DNA from: JAHFUS01 sp035689115
GTDB lineage: Bacteria; Actinomycetota; Acidimicrobiia; Acidimicrobiales; GCA-2861595
Direction of reading: 5' to 3'
DNA length: 64,000 bases
Assembly: GCA_035689115.1 (NCBI GenBank)
Contig: DASSMA010000064.1
Location: 186,001-250,000, forward strand
Under the pieces are notes generated by a model. The model made no database searches. It was given only the letters and a program-made list of their open reading frames with translations, and had not been told where the DNA came from. The first letter of the stretch is position 1, and each line of letters opens with the position of its first letter. This document shows positions 1 to 7,819 of this stretch, piece by piece. The position numbers and the translations under genes are program-made.

Positions 1-171
1 GGTACCCGTCGTGCGCCGGCCGCCGTCGTGGCGGCCGGGCGCCACGGGCACAGCGATCGGGCCGGAGAGCACGACCGGGACGGGCTCGGCGGTGGGGACG
101 GTCGCCGGCTCGCAGGCGGCCAGCGCGAGCAGGGCGCCGGCGACGGCGAGGAGCACGAAGCATCGCGGCAT
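1..171 (-). CDS. Putative lipoprotein, N-terminal part only
   Basis: The reading frame opens at an ATG at 171 on the minus strand and runs off the left edge without a stop, giving 57 residues. The first 20 residues form a lipoprotein signal peptide: a short basic start (MPRCF), a hydrophobic stretch and a lipobox ending LAAC. The mature part is rich in Pro and Val with no recognisable domain. It is divergent from dapA. The role cannot be told from this fragment; export and lipid anchoring are the only supported inferences. Confidence 0.55.
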   Translation of the reverse strand, partial: MPRCFVLLAVAGALLALAACEPATVPTAEPVPVVLSGPIAVPVAPGRHDGGRRTTGT

Positions 172-283
172 GTCCCGTACTGTTTCATATTCTTTCATGT
201 CTCGCCGGTGGTTTTTCTGTCCACAGAGGGGCAGCGACGGTCCCGGCTACGCTCGGGGCGATGCCCGACGATCGGACCCGACG

Positions 284-1204
284 GTGAGCGAGGGCGGCCC
301 CCCGGGGCGCTTCGGCGGCGTGCTCACCGCCATGGTCACGCCCTTCGACGCCGAGGGCGGCCTCGACCTCGACGGCGCCGCCACGCTGGCCCGCTGGCTG
401 GTCGACAACGGCAGCGAGGGGCTCGTCGTGGCCGGCACCACCGGCGAGGCCCCGGTGCTCACCGACGACGAGCGCTGCGACCTGTTCCGGGCGGTGGCCG
501 AGGCGGTCACCGTGCCGGTGGTGGCGGGGGCCGGCACCAACGACACCGCCCACTCGGTCGAGATGGCCGAGCGGGCGGCGGCCGCCGGCGCAGCGGCCAT
601 CCTGGCCGTCACCCCGTACTACAACCGCCCCTCGCAGGCCGGCATCGAGGCCCACTTCCGGGCGGTGGCGGCCGCCACCGACCTGCCCGTCGTGCTCTAC
701 GACATCCCGGTGCGCACGGGGCGCAAGATCGCCCACGACACGCTGCTGCGCCTGGCCCGGGAGGTGCCCACCGTCGTGGCCGTCAAGGACGCCGCCGGCA
801 ACCCCGCCGGTTCGGCCCACCTCATCGCCGAGGCGCCCGGCGGGTTCGAGCTCTACAGCGGCGACGACGGCCTCACCCTGCCCCTGCTCGCCGTCGGCGC
901 GGTGGGCGTGATCGGCGTGGCCACCCACTGGACGGGCCGGCTCCACGCCCGCATGTTCGAGGCGTTCGTGAAGGGCGACGTCGATGAGGCCCGGCGGCTC
1001 AACGCCACCATGCTCCCGTCGTTCGCCTTCGAGACGGGCGACGACGCCCCGAACCCGCTGCCCACCAAGGCGCTGCTCCGCGTGCTCGGGCTCCCGGTGG
1101 GGGAGTGCCGGCTGCCGATGGGGCCGGCGCCCTCGGGGCTCGAGGACCGGGCCCGCGAGGTGCTGACCGCCCTGGGCGACGCGGCGCCGCCACCGCATGG
1201 CTGA
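284..1204 (+). CDS. dapA: 4-hydroxy-tetrahydrodipicolinate synthase
   Basis: Condenses pyruvate with aspartate semialdehyde, the first committed step to diaminopimelate and lysine, in the cytosol. The 306-residue protein has the whole (beta/alpha)8 barrel: the GTTGE phosphate/pyruvate loop near residue 51, Tyr139 in LYDIP and the Schiff-base Lys168 in VVAVKDAAG. The GTG at 284 is chosen because the barrel begins 10 residues later; the frame is open further upstream, but that sequence has no family similarity. It overlaps rnj by 8 bp, an arrangement also known in mycobacteria. Other steps of the pathway (dapF, dapC, dapD, dapE) lie later in the window. Confidence 0.95.
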   Translation: MSEGGPPGRFGGVLTAMVTPFDAEGGLDLDGAATLARWLVDNGSEGLVVAGTTGEAPVLTDDERCDLFRAVAEAVTVPVVAGAGTNDTAHSVEMAERAAAAGAAAILAVTPYYNRPSQAGIEAHFRAVAAATDLPVVLYDIPVRTGRKIAHDTLLRLAREVPTVVAVKDAAGNPAGSAHLIAEAPGGFELYSGDDGLTLPLLAVGAVGVIGVATHWTGRLHARMFEAFVKGDVDEARRLNATMLPSFAFETGDDAPNPLPTKALLRVLGLPVGECRLPMGPAPSGLEDRAREVLTALGDAAPPPHG

Positions 1205-2861
1205 CCCGGTCCGCATCACCTTCCTCGGCGGCCTGGGGGAGATCGGCCGGAACTGCGCCGCCTTCGAGCTGGCCGGGCGCATCCTGCTCCTCGACTGCGG
1301 GCTCATGTTCCCCGACCTCGAGATGCCGGGCGTCGACCTGGTGCTCCCCGACTTCACCTGGCTGCGCGAGAACGCCCACCGGCTGGAGGGGTGCGTCATC
1401 TCCCACGGCCACGAGGACCACGCCGGCGGCCTGTCGTTCCTGTTGCGGGAGCTGGAGTTCCCGATCTACGGGTCGGCCCTCACCCTGGGCCTGGCCCGCA
1501 ACCGCATCGAGGAGGCGGGCGTCCTCCACCGCACCGAGCTGATCCCGGTGGCCGACGGCGAGCGGCGCATGATCGGGCCCTTCGACGTCGAGTTCATCCC
1601 CGTCACCCACTCGGTGCCCCACGGCTTCGCCACCGCCTTCCACACGCCCCAGGGCGTGATCCTGCACTCGGGCGACTTCAAGCTCGACCTCACGCCGGTC
1701 GACGGCCGCATCACCGACCTGGCCCGCATCGGCGCCATGTCCTCGGGCGAGGGCATCCGCCTGCTGCTGTCCGACTCCACCAACGCCGAGGAGCCGGGGT
1801 TCACCCCGAGCGAGACGTCGGTGGGGGAGTCGCTGCGCGACCTGTTCCGCGACAACCCCGACAAGCGGGTGGTCGTCACCTGCTTCGCCAGCCACATCCA
1901 CCGCGTCCAGCAGGTGGCCGACGTGGCCATCGCCAGCGGCCGCACCATCGCCACGCTGGGCCGCTCGATGGCCAAGAACGTCGCGCTGGCGAGGGAGATG
2001 GGGCTTCTCCGCATCCCCGACCGCTCCATCGTGGAGATCGACCGCATCGGCGACCTGAGCCCGTCGAAGGTGTGCGTGATCTCCACCGGCTCGCAGGGCG
2101 AGCCCATGTCGGCACTCGCGCTGATGGCGGCCGGCGAGAACAAGCGCCTCCAGGTGGGCGAGGGCGACCTGGTCATCCTGTCCAGCCACGCCATCCCCGG
2201 CAACGAGATGAACGTGGGCAAGGTGATCGACGGGCTGCACCGACGGGGTGCCGAGGTCGTCCACACGGGCATCGCCGACGTCCACGTGAGCGGTCACGCC
2301 ATGCAGGGCGAGCTGGCCACGCTGCTGGCGGTGGCCCGGCCCGAGCACTTCATCCCGGTCCACGGCGAGTACCGCCATCTCACCCACCACTGCCGGCTGG
2401 CCATGAAGATGGGCGTGGCCGCCGACAAGGTGCTGCTGGCCGAGGACGGCGACGTGGTCGAGCTGTCCGACGCCGGCATGGAGTTCGTGGGCGAGGTGCC
2501 GGCCGGCTACCTCTACGTCGACGGCATCGTGGGCGACGTCGGCCACGGCGTGCTGCGCGACCGGCGGGTGCTGGCCGAGGAGGGCGTGGTCCTCGTCGTC
2601 ATCACCGTCGACGCCCGCTCTGGCGAGGTCCTCACCGGCCCCGAGATCATCACCCGGGGCTGGGTCTACGAGGCCGAGGCCGAGGGCCTGCTCGAAGAGG
2701 CCCGCAAGGTGGTGCGGGCCCGCATCGAGGAGGTCGCCCTCGAGGAGGGCGGCACCGACTACGAGGTGATGAAGCGCCACGTGCGCTCCGCCCTCGGCAA
2801 GTTCGTCAGCGAGCGCACCCGCCGCCGGCCGATGATCGTCCCCGTCGTCATGGAGGTCTGA
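1197..2861 (+). CDS. rnj: Ribonuclease J
   Basis: A metallo-beta-lactamase/beta-CASP RNase with 5'-to-3' exonuclease and endonuclease activity in mRNA turnover and rRNA maturation. The 554-residue length is normal. The zinc-binding motif SHGHEDHAGG sits at residues 69-78, later metal ligands are in THSVPHG and SGDFK, and the beta-CASP part carries SGHAMQGEL and HGEYRHL. The start ATG overlaps the end of dapA, so the two genes are probably co-transcribed. A perfect palindrome follows the stop codon. Confidence 0.95.
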   Translation: MADPVRITFLGGLGEIGRNCAAFELAGRILLLDCGLMFPDLEMPGVDLVLPDFTWLRENAHRLEGCVISHGHEDHAGGLSFLLRELEFPIYGSALTLGLARNRIEEAGVLHRTELIPVADGERRMIGPFDVEFIPVTHSVPHGFATAFHTPQGVILHSGDFKLDLTPVDGRITDLARIGAMSSGEGIRLLLSDSTNAEEPGFTPSETSVGESLRDLFRDNPDKRVVVTCFASHIHRVQQVADVAIASGRTIATLGRSMAKNVALAREMGLLRIPDRSIVEIDRIGDLSPSKVCVISTGSQGEPMSALALMAAGENKRLQVGEGDLVILSSHAIPGNEMNVGKVIDGLHRRGAEVVHTGIADVHVSGHAMQGELATLLAVARPEHFIPVHGEYRHLTHHCRLAMKMGVAADKVLLAEDGDVVELSDAGMEFVGEVPAGYLYVDGIVGDVGHGVLRDRRVLAEEGVVLVVITVDARSGEVLTGPEIITRGWVYEAEAEGLLEEARKVVRARIEEVALEEGGTDYEVMKRHVRSALGKFVSERTRRRPMIVPVVMEV

Positions 2862-2869
2862 GCCGGTTT

Positions 2870-2908
2870 CGAGTACATAGGGTGCGGAAACCGCACCCTA
2901 TGTACTCG
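2870..2908. repeat. Perfect 18-bp palindrome between rnj and ftsK
   Basis: Two 18-base arms (2870-2887 and 2891-2908) are exact reverse complements around an AAA loop. The arms contain GTACATAGGGTGCGG, clearly less GC-rich than the neighbouring genes. It could be a transcription terminator for dapA-rnj, although no T-run follows, or a copy of a dispersed palindromic element. The hairpin is seen directly; its role is inference. Confidence 0.75.
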
Positions 2909-2961
2909 GGAACGCGGGGTGCCGCCGTCCCCCTGGTGGAGATGGGGCTGCTGTTACTGTT

Positions 2962-5283
2962 GTGGCCACTGTGACCGCCACCAAGCGTCCCGCCCGCCGC
3001 AAGCCGGCGCCCAGGAAGCCCCCGCCCAAGAAGCCGGGGCTGCGGGAGCGGCTGGCCCACTCGCTGGGGCGCCAGGCCGACGACGTGTGGGGCGTGGCCC
3101 TCCTGGTCGTCGCCGCCCTGCTGGCCCTCGGGGTCTACGTCGACCTGGCCGGCCCGGCCGGCAGCGCGGTCGGCACGGCCACCGGCCTGGCCCTGGGCTG
3201 GGCCCGCTTCCTGGTGCCGCCGGCGGTGGCGGCGGTTGGGCTGTCGCTGGTGCGGGGCCGGCAGCGGGCGGAGCCGGCGCGGGTGGTGGTGGGCTGCGGC
3301 CTGGGAGTGGTCGCCGGCGCCGGCCTGGCGCACCTGCTGGGCGGTGGGCCCCGGTGGGACGCCGGCGGCGCCGGCCTGCGGCGGGCCGGTGGCGAGGTGG
3401 GCGTTGTCGTCGCCGGCCCCCTGCGGGCCCTGCTGTCGCCCTGGGGCGCCGCCCTGGTGCTGGTGAGCCTGGCCGCCGTCGCCGTGCTGGTGCTGACCCG
3501 CACGCCGGCGCGCGAGGCGGCCGACCGGCTGCTGGCCGGCGCCCGTTGGGGGGGCCGGGCGGTGCGGTCGGCGTTCCGCCGGCTGACCACCCTGGGCCAC
3601 GGCGAGGAGCTGGACGCCACCGCCGGCCGCCATCCCTCGGCCCGCCCGGCACCCGAGCCCGAGGCGGTCGACGAGCCGGCGCCCGTCCCCGTGGTCGAGG
3701 AGCCCGAGCCCGCGCCGGTCGCCGTCGAGCTGCACGTGCCCGAGGGCCCGGCGCCCAGGACCGACCAGCTGGAGATCGACCTGGGGCCGGCCGCGTCGGC
3801 CGCCGCGTGGCGGCTGCCCCCGCTGGCCCTGCTCAAGCGGTCGAAGAACCAGGAGGTCGACCACCGGGTGCTCGACGCCCGCGGCCGCACCCTGGAGGAG
3901 GCGCTGGCCGCCCACGGCGTCGACACCCGCCTGGTGGGCAAGACCGTGGGCCCCACCGTCACCCGCTACGAGCTGGAGCTGGGGCCGGGCGTGAAGGTGG
4001 CCCGGGTCACCAGCCTCCAGAAGGACATCGCCTACGCCATGGCCGCGCCCGACATCCGGCTGCTGGCGCCCATCCCCGGGCGGTCGGCCATCGGCGTCGA
4101 GGTGCCCAACGTCACCCGCCAGCTGGTGGCCCTCGGCGACGTGCTGTCGTCGCCGGAGGCCAAGGCGTCGTCGCACCCCCTGGAGGTGGGCCTCGGGCGG
4201 GACATCGCCGGGCGGGCGGTGATGGAGAGCCTGGCCGCCATGCCCCACATCCTCATCGCCGGGGCCACCGGCGCCGGCAAGTCGAGCTGCCTCAACTCGA
4301 TCCTCACGTCGATCCTGGTGCGGGCCACGCCCGACCAGGTGCGCATGATCCTGGTCGACCCCAAGCGGGTGGAGCTGGGCCAGTACAACCGCCTGCCCCA
4401 CCTGCTCACGCCCGTGGTGGTGAACCCCCGCAAGGCGGCCAACGCCCTGCACTGGGCGGTGGCCGAGATGGAGCGGCGCACCGACCTGCTGGCCGAGGTC
4501 GGCGTGCGCGACATCGCCGGCTACAACGCCGCCTTCGACCGGGGCGACCTGGCGCCCGACAAGACCCGCGGCGTGGAGTACCAGCGCCTGCCGTTCGTGC
4601 TCGTGGTGGTCGACGAGCTCAACGACCTGATGATGGTGGCCGCCCGCGACGTGGAGGAGTCCATCTGCCGCATCGCCCAGATGGGGCGGGCCTTCGGCAT
4701 CCACCTGGTGATCGCCACGCAGCGGCCGTCGGTCGACGTCATCACCGGCGTCATCAAGGCCAACGTGCCGTCCCGGCTGGCCTTCGCCGTGTCCTCCCTG
4801 GCCGACAGCCGGGTGATCCTCGACCAGGCCGGCGCCGAGCGCCTGGTGGGCAAGGGCGACATGCTGCTGCTCACCGCCTCGTCCAACATCCCCCGCCGCA
4901 TCCAGGGCCCCTGGGTGGGCGAGGACGAGGTGCGGGCGGTGGTGGGCCACTGGCTGCGCCAGTCGCAGCCCCGCTACGTGGAGGGCGTCGAGGGCGAGGC
5001 GGCCGACGGCGACAAGGGCGGCGCCGGGGCCGGTCCCCGCCCCGACGAGGACGACGACGAGGGGATGCTGGCCGCCGCCATGGACCTGGTGGTGCGCTCG
5101 CAGCTGGGCTCCACCTCCATGCTCCAGCGCAAGCTCCGGGTTGGCTTCGCCCGGGCCGGCCGCATCATGGACCTGCTCGAGCAGCGGGGCGTGGTGGGCC
5201 CGTCGGAGGGGTCCAAGCCCCGGGCCGTGCTGATGACGGTGGAGGAGCTGGAGTCCCGGGAGGGGAGCGCCGCCTCCGCTTAG
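2962..5283 (+). CDS. ftsK: DNA translocase FtsK/SpoIIIE
   Basis: A septum-anchored motor that pumps chromosome ends through the closing division septum. The 773-residue protein has a basic N-terminus, four or so membrane segments within residues 35-180, an acidic/proline linker (about 215-270), a RecA-like motor with Walker A GATGAGKS near 434 and Walker B VLVVVDEL near 545, and a winged-helix gamma domain near 705-765. The start is uncertain: a TACTGT hexamer at 2955-2960 is a likely -10 element. If so, GTG 2971 rather than GTG 2962 would be the first codon downstream of the transcript start. It converges on the gene at 5431, with a large inverted repeat between them. Confidence 0.93.
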   Translation: MATVTATKRPARRKPAPRKPPPKKPGLRERLAHSLGRQADDVWGVALLVVAALLALGVYVDLAGPAGSAVGTATGLALGWARFLVPPAVAAVGLSLVRGRQRAEPARVVVGCGLGVVAGAGLAHLLGGGPRWDAGGAGLRRAGGEVGVVVAGPLRALLSPWGAALVLVSLAAVAVLVLTRTPAREAADRLLAGARWGGRAVRSAFRRLTTLGHGEELDATAGRHPSARPAPEPEAVDEPAPVPVVEEPEPAPVAVELHVPEGPAPRTDQLEIDLGPAASAAAWRLPPLALLKRSKNQEVDHRVLDARGRTLEEALAAHGVDTRLVGKTVGPTVTRYELELGPGVKVARVTSLQKDIAYAMAAPDIRLLAPIPGRSAIGVEVPNVTRQLVALGDVLSSPEAKASSHPLEVGLGRDIAGRAVMESLAAMPHILIAGATGAGKSSCLNSILTSILVRATPDQVRMILVDPKRVELGQYNRLPHLLTPVVVNPRKAANALHWAVAEMERRTDLLAEVGVRDIAGYNAAFDRGDLAPDKTRGVEYQRLPFVLVVVDELNDLMMVAARDVEESICRIAQMGRAFGIHLVIATQRPSVDVITGVIKANVPSRLAFAVSSLADSRVILDQAGAERLVGKGDMLLLTASSNIPRRIQGPWVGEDEVRAVVGHWLRQSQPRYVEGVEGEAADGDKGGAGAGPRPDEDDDEGMLAAAMDLVVRSQLGSTSMLQRKLRVGFARAGRIMDLLEQRGVVGPSEGSKPRAVLMTVEELESREGSAASA

Positions 5284-5430
5284 GGACTGGGAATCAACTA
5301 CGTGAGTGAAGAGGCGACGCCGGTCTGCTTTTCCATGGGAAGTGGAATCGTTGGAGCAGAGCGGTTGTAGGAGCCGAACGAGAGCAGACCGGCGTCGCCT
5401 CTTCCGAGCAGGTAGTTGATTCCCAGGCCC
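5283..5430. repeat. Nested inverted-repeat element after ftsK
   Basis: An outer 15-bp repeat (5287-5301 with 5412-5426, CTGGGAATCAACTAC and its complement) encloses an inner perfect 21-bp repeat (5309-5329 with 5383-5403). The arms are separated by 7-8 unpaired bases, and a 53-base core at 5330-5382 is lower in GC than its surroundings. The element fills the whole gap between the ftsK stop and the stop of the opposing gene. It may act as a two-way terminator, a structured RNA or a miniature mobile element. No transposase is nearby. Confidence 0.8.
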
Positions 5431-5910
5431 TTAGAGGCCGTGCTCCATCCGGAGGCCGGGGATCTCGACGGCCGGCGGGAAGCTCACCGACTCGACGATG
5501 GCCTTGAACTCGTCGGGCAGGGCGTCGAGGGCGATGTGGCGCTCGCCCGCCACGGTGGAGACCGGGCTGCCCATCTGGGACTCGTCGACGCGCAGCTCGA
5601 CGCCGAAGAAGCGCTCGAAGGTGGACTGCTTGCCGCCGATGGAGAACGTGGCGCCGACGGGCGCGTGCACCTCGAAGCCGGAGCTGGTGAAGAACTGCTT
5701 GGTGCGGGACACCTGGGCCACCGCGACGGGCACCTTCACCTCACGGGGGGCCTCGCCGGGGGCGGGCGCGATGTGGATTCCCTCGGGGACGTCGATATGG
5801 GGCGTCTCAGGTGCCACCGGCTCGTCGTCCGGTGCCCGCTCGTGCGCCGGCTTCAGCTGTACGACCGCAGAGAGCCAGCGGTCGACCTTTTCCTCTTCGT
5901 CGTCGGCCAC
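5431..5910 (-). CDS. Stand-alone pro-kumamolisin-like domain protein
   Basis: A 159-residue protein with no signal peptide and an acidic N-terminus (MADDEEEK). Residues 75-155 resemble the activation (pro-) domain of S53 kumamolisin-type peptidases: a QFFTSSGFEVHAP segment, then FERFFGVELRV, then LPDEFKAIVESV. In peptidases this prodomain folds and inhibits the catalytic domain. No S53 catalytic domain follows here; the gene ends after the prodomain-like part. It could be an intracellular peptidase inhibitor or chaperone, or an unrelated fold. The family match is by eye and should be treated as moderate. Confidence 0.7.
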   Translation of the reverse strand: MADDEEEKVDRWLSAVVQLKPAHERAPDDEPVAPETPHIDVPEGIHIAPAPGEAPREVKVPVAVAQVSRTKQFFTSSGFEVHAPVGATFSIGGKQSTFERFFGVELRVDESQMGSPVSTVAGERHIALDALPDEFKAIVESVSFPPAVEIPGLRMEHGL

Positions 5911-5944
5911 TGGCCCAGCCTAGTGGCGGATCCCGCCTACCCGG

Positions 5945-6907
5945 TCAGGTAACAGTCACCGTGAGGAGCTCGCCGGTGTGGGGCTTGGCGGACGGCCCCT
6001 CGCTGTCGTCGGGCCGGCGGGCGCAGCCGATGAGGTACTCGCCCGGCGTCAGCTGGGCGGTGACGAACACCGCGTCGCCGGCGGCGACGTCGAAGGTGCT
6101 GGCGGTGAGGACGCCGGGGGCCGCCTCGGTGTACCCCTTGGGCGGGGCGGCCGTGCCCTGGAACAGGCCGGAGAAGAACGCGTCGACGTCTTCGTAGGTG
6201 GTGGCGGGTGTGCGCTTCTTGATGACGAAGAACTGGTGCGGGCTCTTGCCCCGCGAGTTGAAGCGCAGGGTGAGCCGGCCCTCCTTGAGGGACGTCGGGC
6301 CGTCGACGTGCCCGTCGCTCACCGTGTACACGGCGTCGGAGCGGGGCGCGGTGGCGGTCACGTTGCCGGGCGCCACCTCGAAGCCGGCGATCATCCCCTT
6401 GGCCACGTGGGGGACCGGCTGGGCCTCTCCGGCGGTGGGCACGAAGCAGGCCACCACGTAGCTGCCGGCGGCGAGGAAGTCGGTGGTGACCTCCTCGGAC
6501 TGGCCCGGGCTGAGCACGCCGCCGGGAGCGTCGACCTTCCCGTCCACCACCGCGTCGACGGCGGCGCTGTCGCCGGAGGTGAAGGCGGCGGCGGCGTCGG
6601 ACACCGTCTTGCCCGGCTTGAGCCGGAAGAAGGCGGCCATGTGGACCTCCGACCCGCTGTTGCGCAGGCCGATGGTGGTCGTGCCCGCCTTCAGGTTGCC
6701 GGCGATGGCGAAGTGCTCGTCCTGCATGTCGATGTGCAGCGTGTTGACCTCGTTGTCCTCGTCGTCGCTGCTCCGGTCGGCGGCCGTGGTGGTGGTGACG
6801 GCGGCCGCTCCCTTGGTGCCGTCGGGCCCGGAGCAGGCGGCCAGGGCTGGGACGGCGAGGGCGAGGGCGGCGACGAGCAGCGCCAGTGACCGGGTGCGCG
6901 TGGGCAT
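5945..6907 (-). CDS. Lipoprotein with two cupredoxin-like domains
   Basis: A 320-residue exported lipoprotein. GGAGG lies four bases before the ATG at 6907, which fixes the start although the frame is open further upstream. The signal peptide ends in the lipobox LAAC (Cys25). Two beta-rich halves follow, about residues 50-165 and 175-320. Each has features of cupredoxin-like proteins: LRNSGSEVHMAAFF and YVVACFVP in the first, SRGKSPHQFFVIK and YLIGCARRPD in the second. His/Cys/Met copper ligands are incomplete, so metal binding is uncertain. It lies 68 bp downstream of the cobalamin-riboswitch genes on the same strand and could share their transcript. Confidence 0.75.
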   Translation of the reverse strand: MPTRTRSLALLVAALALAVPALAACSGPDGTKGAAAVTTTTAADRSSDDEDNEVNTLHIDMQDEHFAIAGNLKAGTTTIGLRNSGSEVHMAAFFRLKPGKTVSDAAAAFTSGDSAAVDAVVDGKVDAPGGVLSPGQSEEVTTDFLAAGSYVVACFVPTAGEAQPVPHVAKGMIAGFEVAPGNVTATAPRSDAVYTVSDGHVDGPTSLKEGRLTLRFNSRGKSPHQFFVIKKRTPATTYEDVDAFFSGLFQGTAAPPKGYTEAAPGVLTASTFDVAAGDAVFVTAQLTPGEYLIGCARRPDDSEGPSAKPHTGELLTVTVT

Positions 6908-6975
6908 CAAGCCTCCTTGGGGCCGCGGAGCCGAGGAGATGTATGCCCGCGTCGGCAACGCCTGAACCGCCCTCT

Positions 6976-7815
6976 TCACCCGCGGCGCCGCCGCGCCCGC
7001 CGGGCCCACACCCCCCAGCCTGCCACGCCGGCGAGTGCGGCGGCGAAGGCGGCCAGGCCGGTCCACCCCCCGCCCCCGCCGCCTGAGCGCCGCCCGTCGG
7101 CCGGCCCGGCGGCGACCGGCCCGGGCGCGGCGTTGGTCGAGGGCGACGGCGCGGCGGTGGTGGGCGCGGTGGTGGCCGGCGCGGTGGGGGCCGGCGCGGC
7201 GGTGGTGGCGACCGGCGCCGACGTCGTGGTCACGCGGGGAACCGTGCCGGCGGCCGTGGTGGCGGCGGTGGTGACGGCGACTGGGGCCGTCGACGTGGTG
7301 GCGGCCGTGGACGTCGTGGTGACGACGCCGTCGCACACCTCGCCCACGGATGCGTAGGCCGGGGTCCCGCCCAGCCCCCAGGCCCAGCCCTCCACGTCGC
7401 CGTCGTGGACCTGGGTGCTCGACGCGCCGACCGGCGAGGGGCGCAGCGCCGGCGCGCCGGCCGGCGCCCGGCTGTAGCTCCAGTACCTCCCGCCCGGGTC
7501 GCAGGTGAGGCACGACTCGCCGGGGGGGCACCCGACCCCGCACAGCGCGCACACGGCCACGCCCTTGCCGGAGAAGCCCTGGACCACGGCGTCGACGTTG
7601 GCCCTGGCCAGCGCCTCGGCCCCGCTGATCGAGTCCTCGGCGAAGCGCACGCACACGTGCTTCACCTGGGTCCCGGTGTCGATCAGGACGGCCGCCCGGT
7701 TGTCGGCGGCGGCGGCCGGCGCCGGCCCCGGCAGGCGGCCGCCGGGCATGGCCCACAGGGCGAGGACGGCGCCGGTGGCCAGCGCTGTGGCCGCCGGCGC
7801 CCGCCCACGTCCCAC
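6976..7815 (-). CDS. Membrane-anchored transcobalamin C-terminal-like (DUF4430) protein
   Basis: A 279-residue exported protein: signal peptide (about 1-37), a Cys-rich beta domain (about 40-165), a Thr/Ala/Pro-rich stalk (170-245), one membrane helix (about 252-270) and a basic tail RRARRRRG. The beta domain has the DUF4430 layout: HVCVRFAEDSISGAEAL, then a CALCGVGCPPGESCLTC cysteine knot, YWSYSR and VEGWAWG. The family is related to the C-terminal domain of animal transcobalamin and intrinsic factor, which covers bound cobalamin. The gene starts 4 bp after the alpha-barrel gene stops, so both lie under the cobalamin riboswitch. B12 binding at the cell surface is inferred from this context. 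Confidence 0.8.
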   Translation of the reverse strand: MGRGRAPAATALATGAVLALWAMPGGRLPGPAPAAAADNRAAVLIDTGTQVKHVCVRFAEDSISGAEALARANVDAVVQGFSGKGVAVCALCGVGCPPGESCLTCDPGGRYWSYSRAPAGAPALRPSPVGASSTQVHDGDVEGWAWGLGGTPAYASVGEVCDGVVTTTSTAATTSTAPVAVTTAATTAAGTVPRVTTTSAPVATTAAPAPTAPATTAPTTAAPSPSTNAAPGPVAAGPADGRRSGGGGGGWTGLAAFAAALAGVAGWGVWARRARRRRG

Positions 7816-7819
7816 GCGG

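Noticed and set aside
999..2780. 593-codon minus-strand frame opposite rnj
   Set aside because: Antisense shadow of rnj; no domain, no ribosome-binding site and composition typical of a GC-rich third-position artefact.
5283..5430. Nested inverted repeat as an integron attC site
   Set aside because: Although GTTGATT-like ends and a hairpin are present, the RYYYAAC/GTTRRRY core sites do not fit, and there is no integrase or cassette array.
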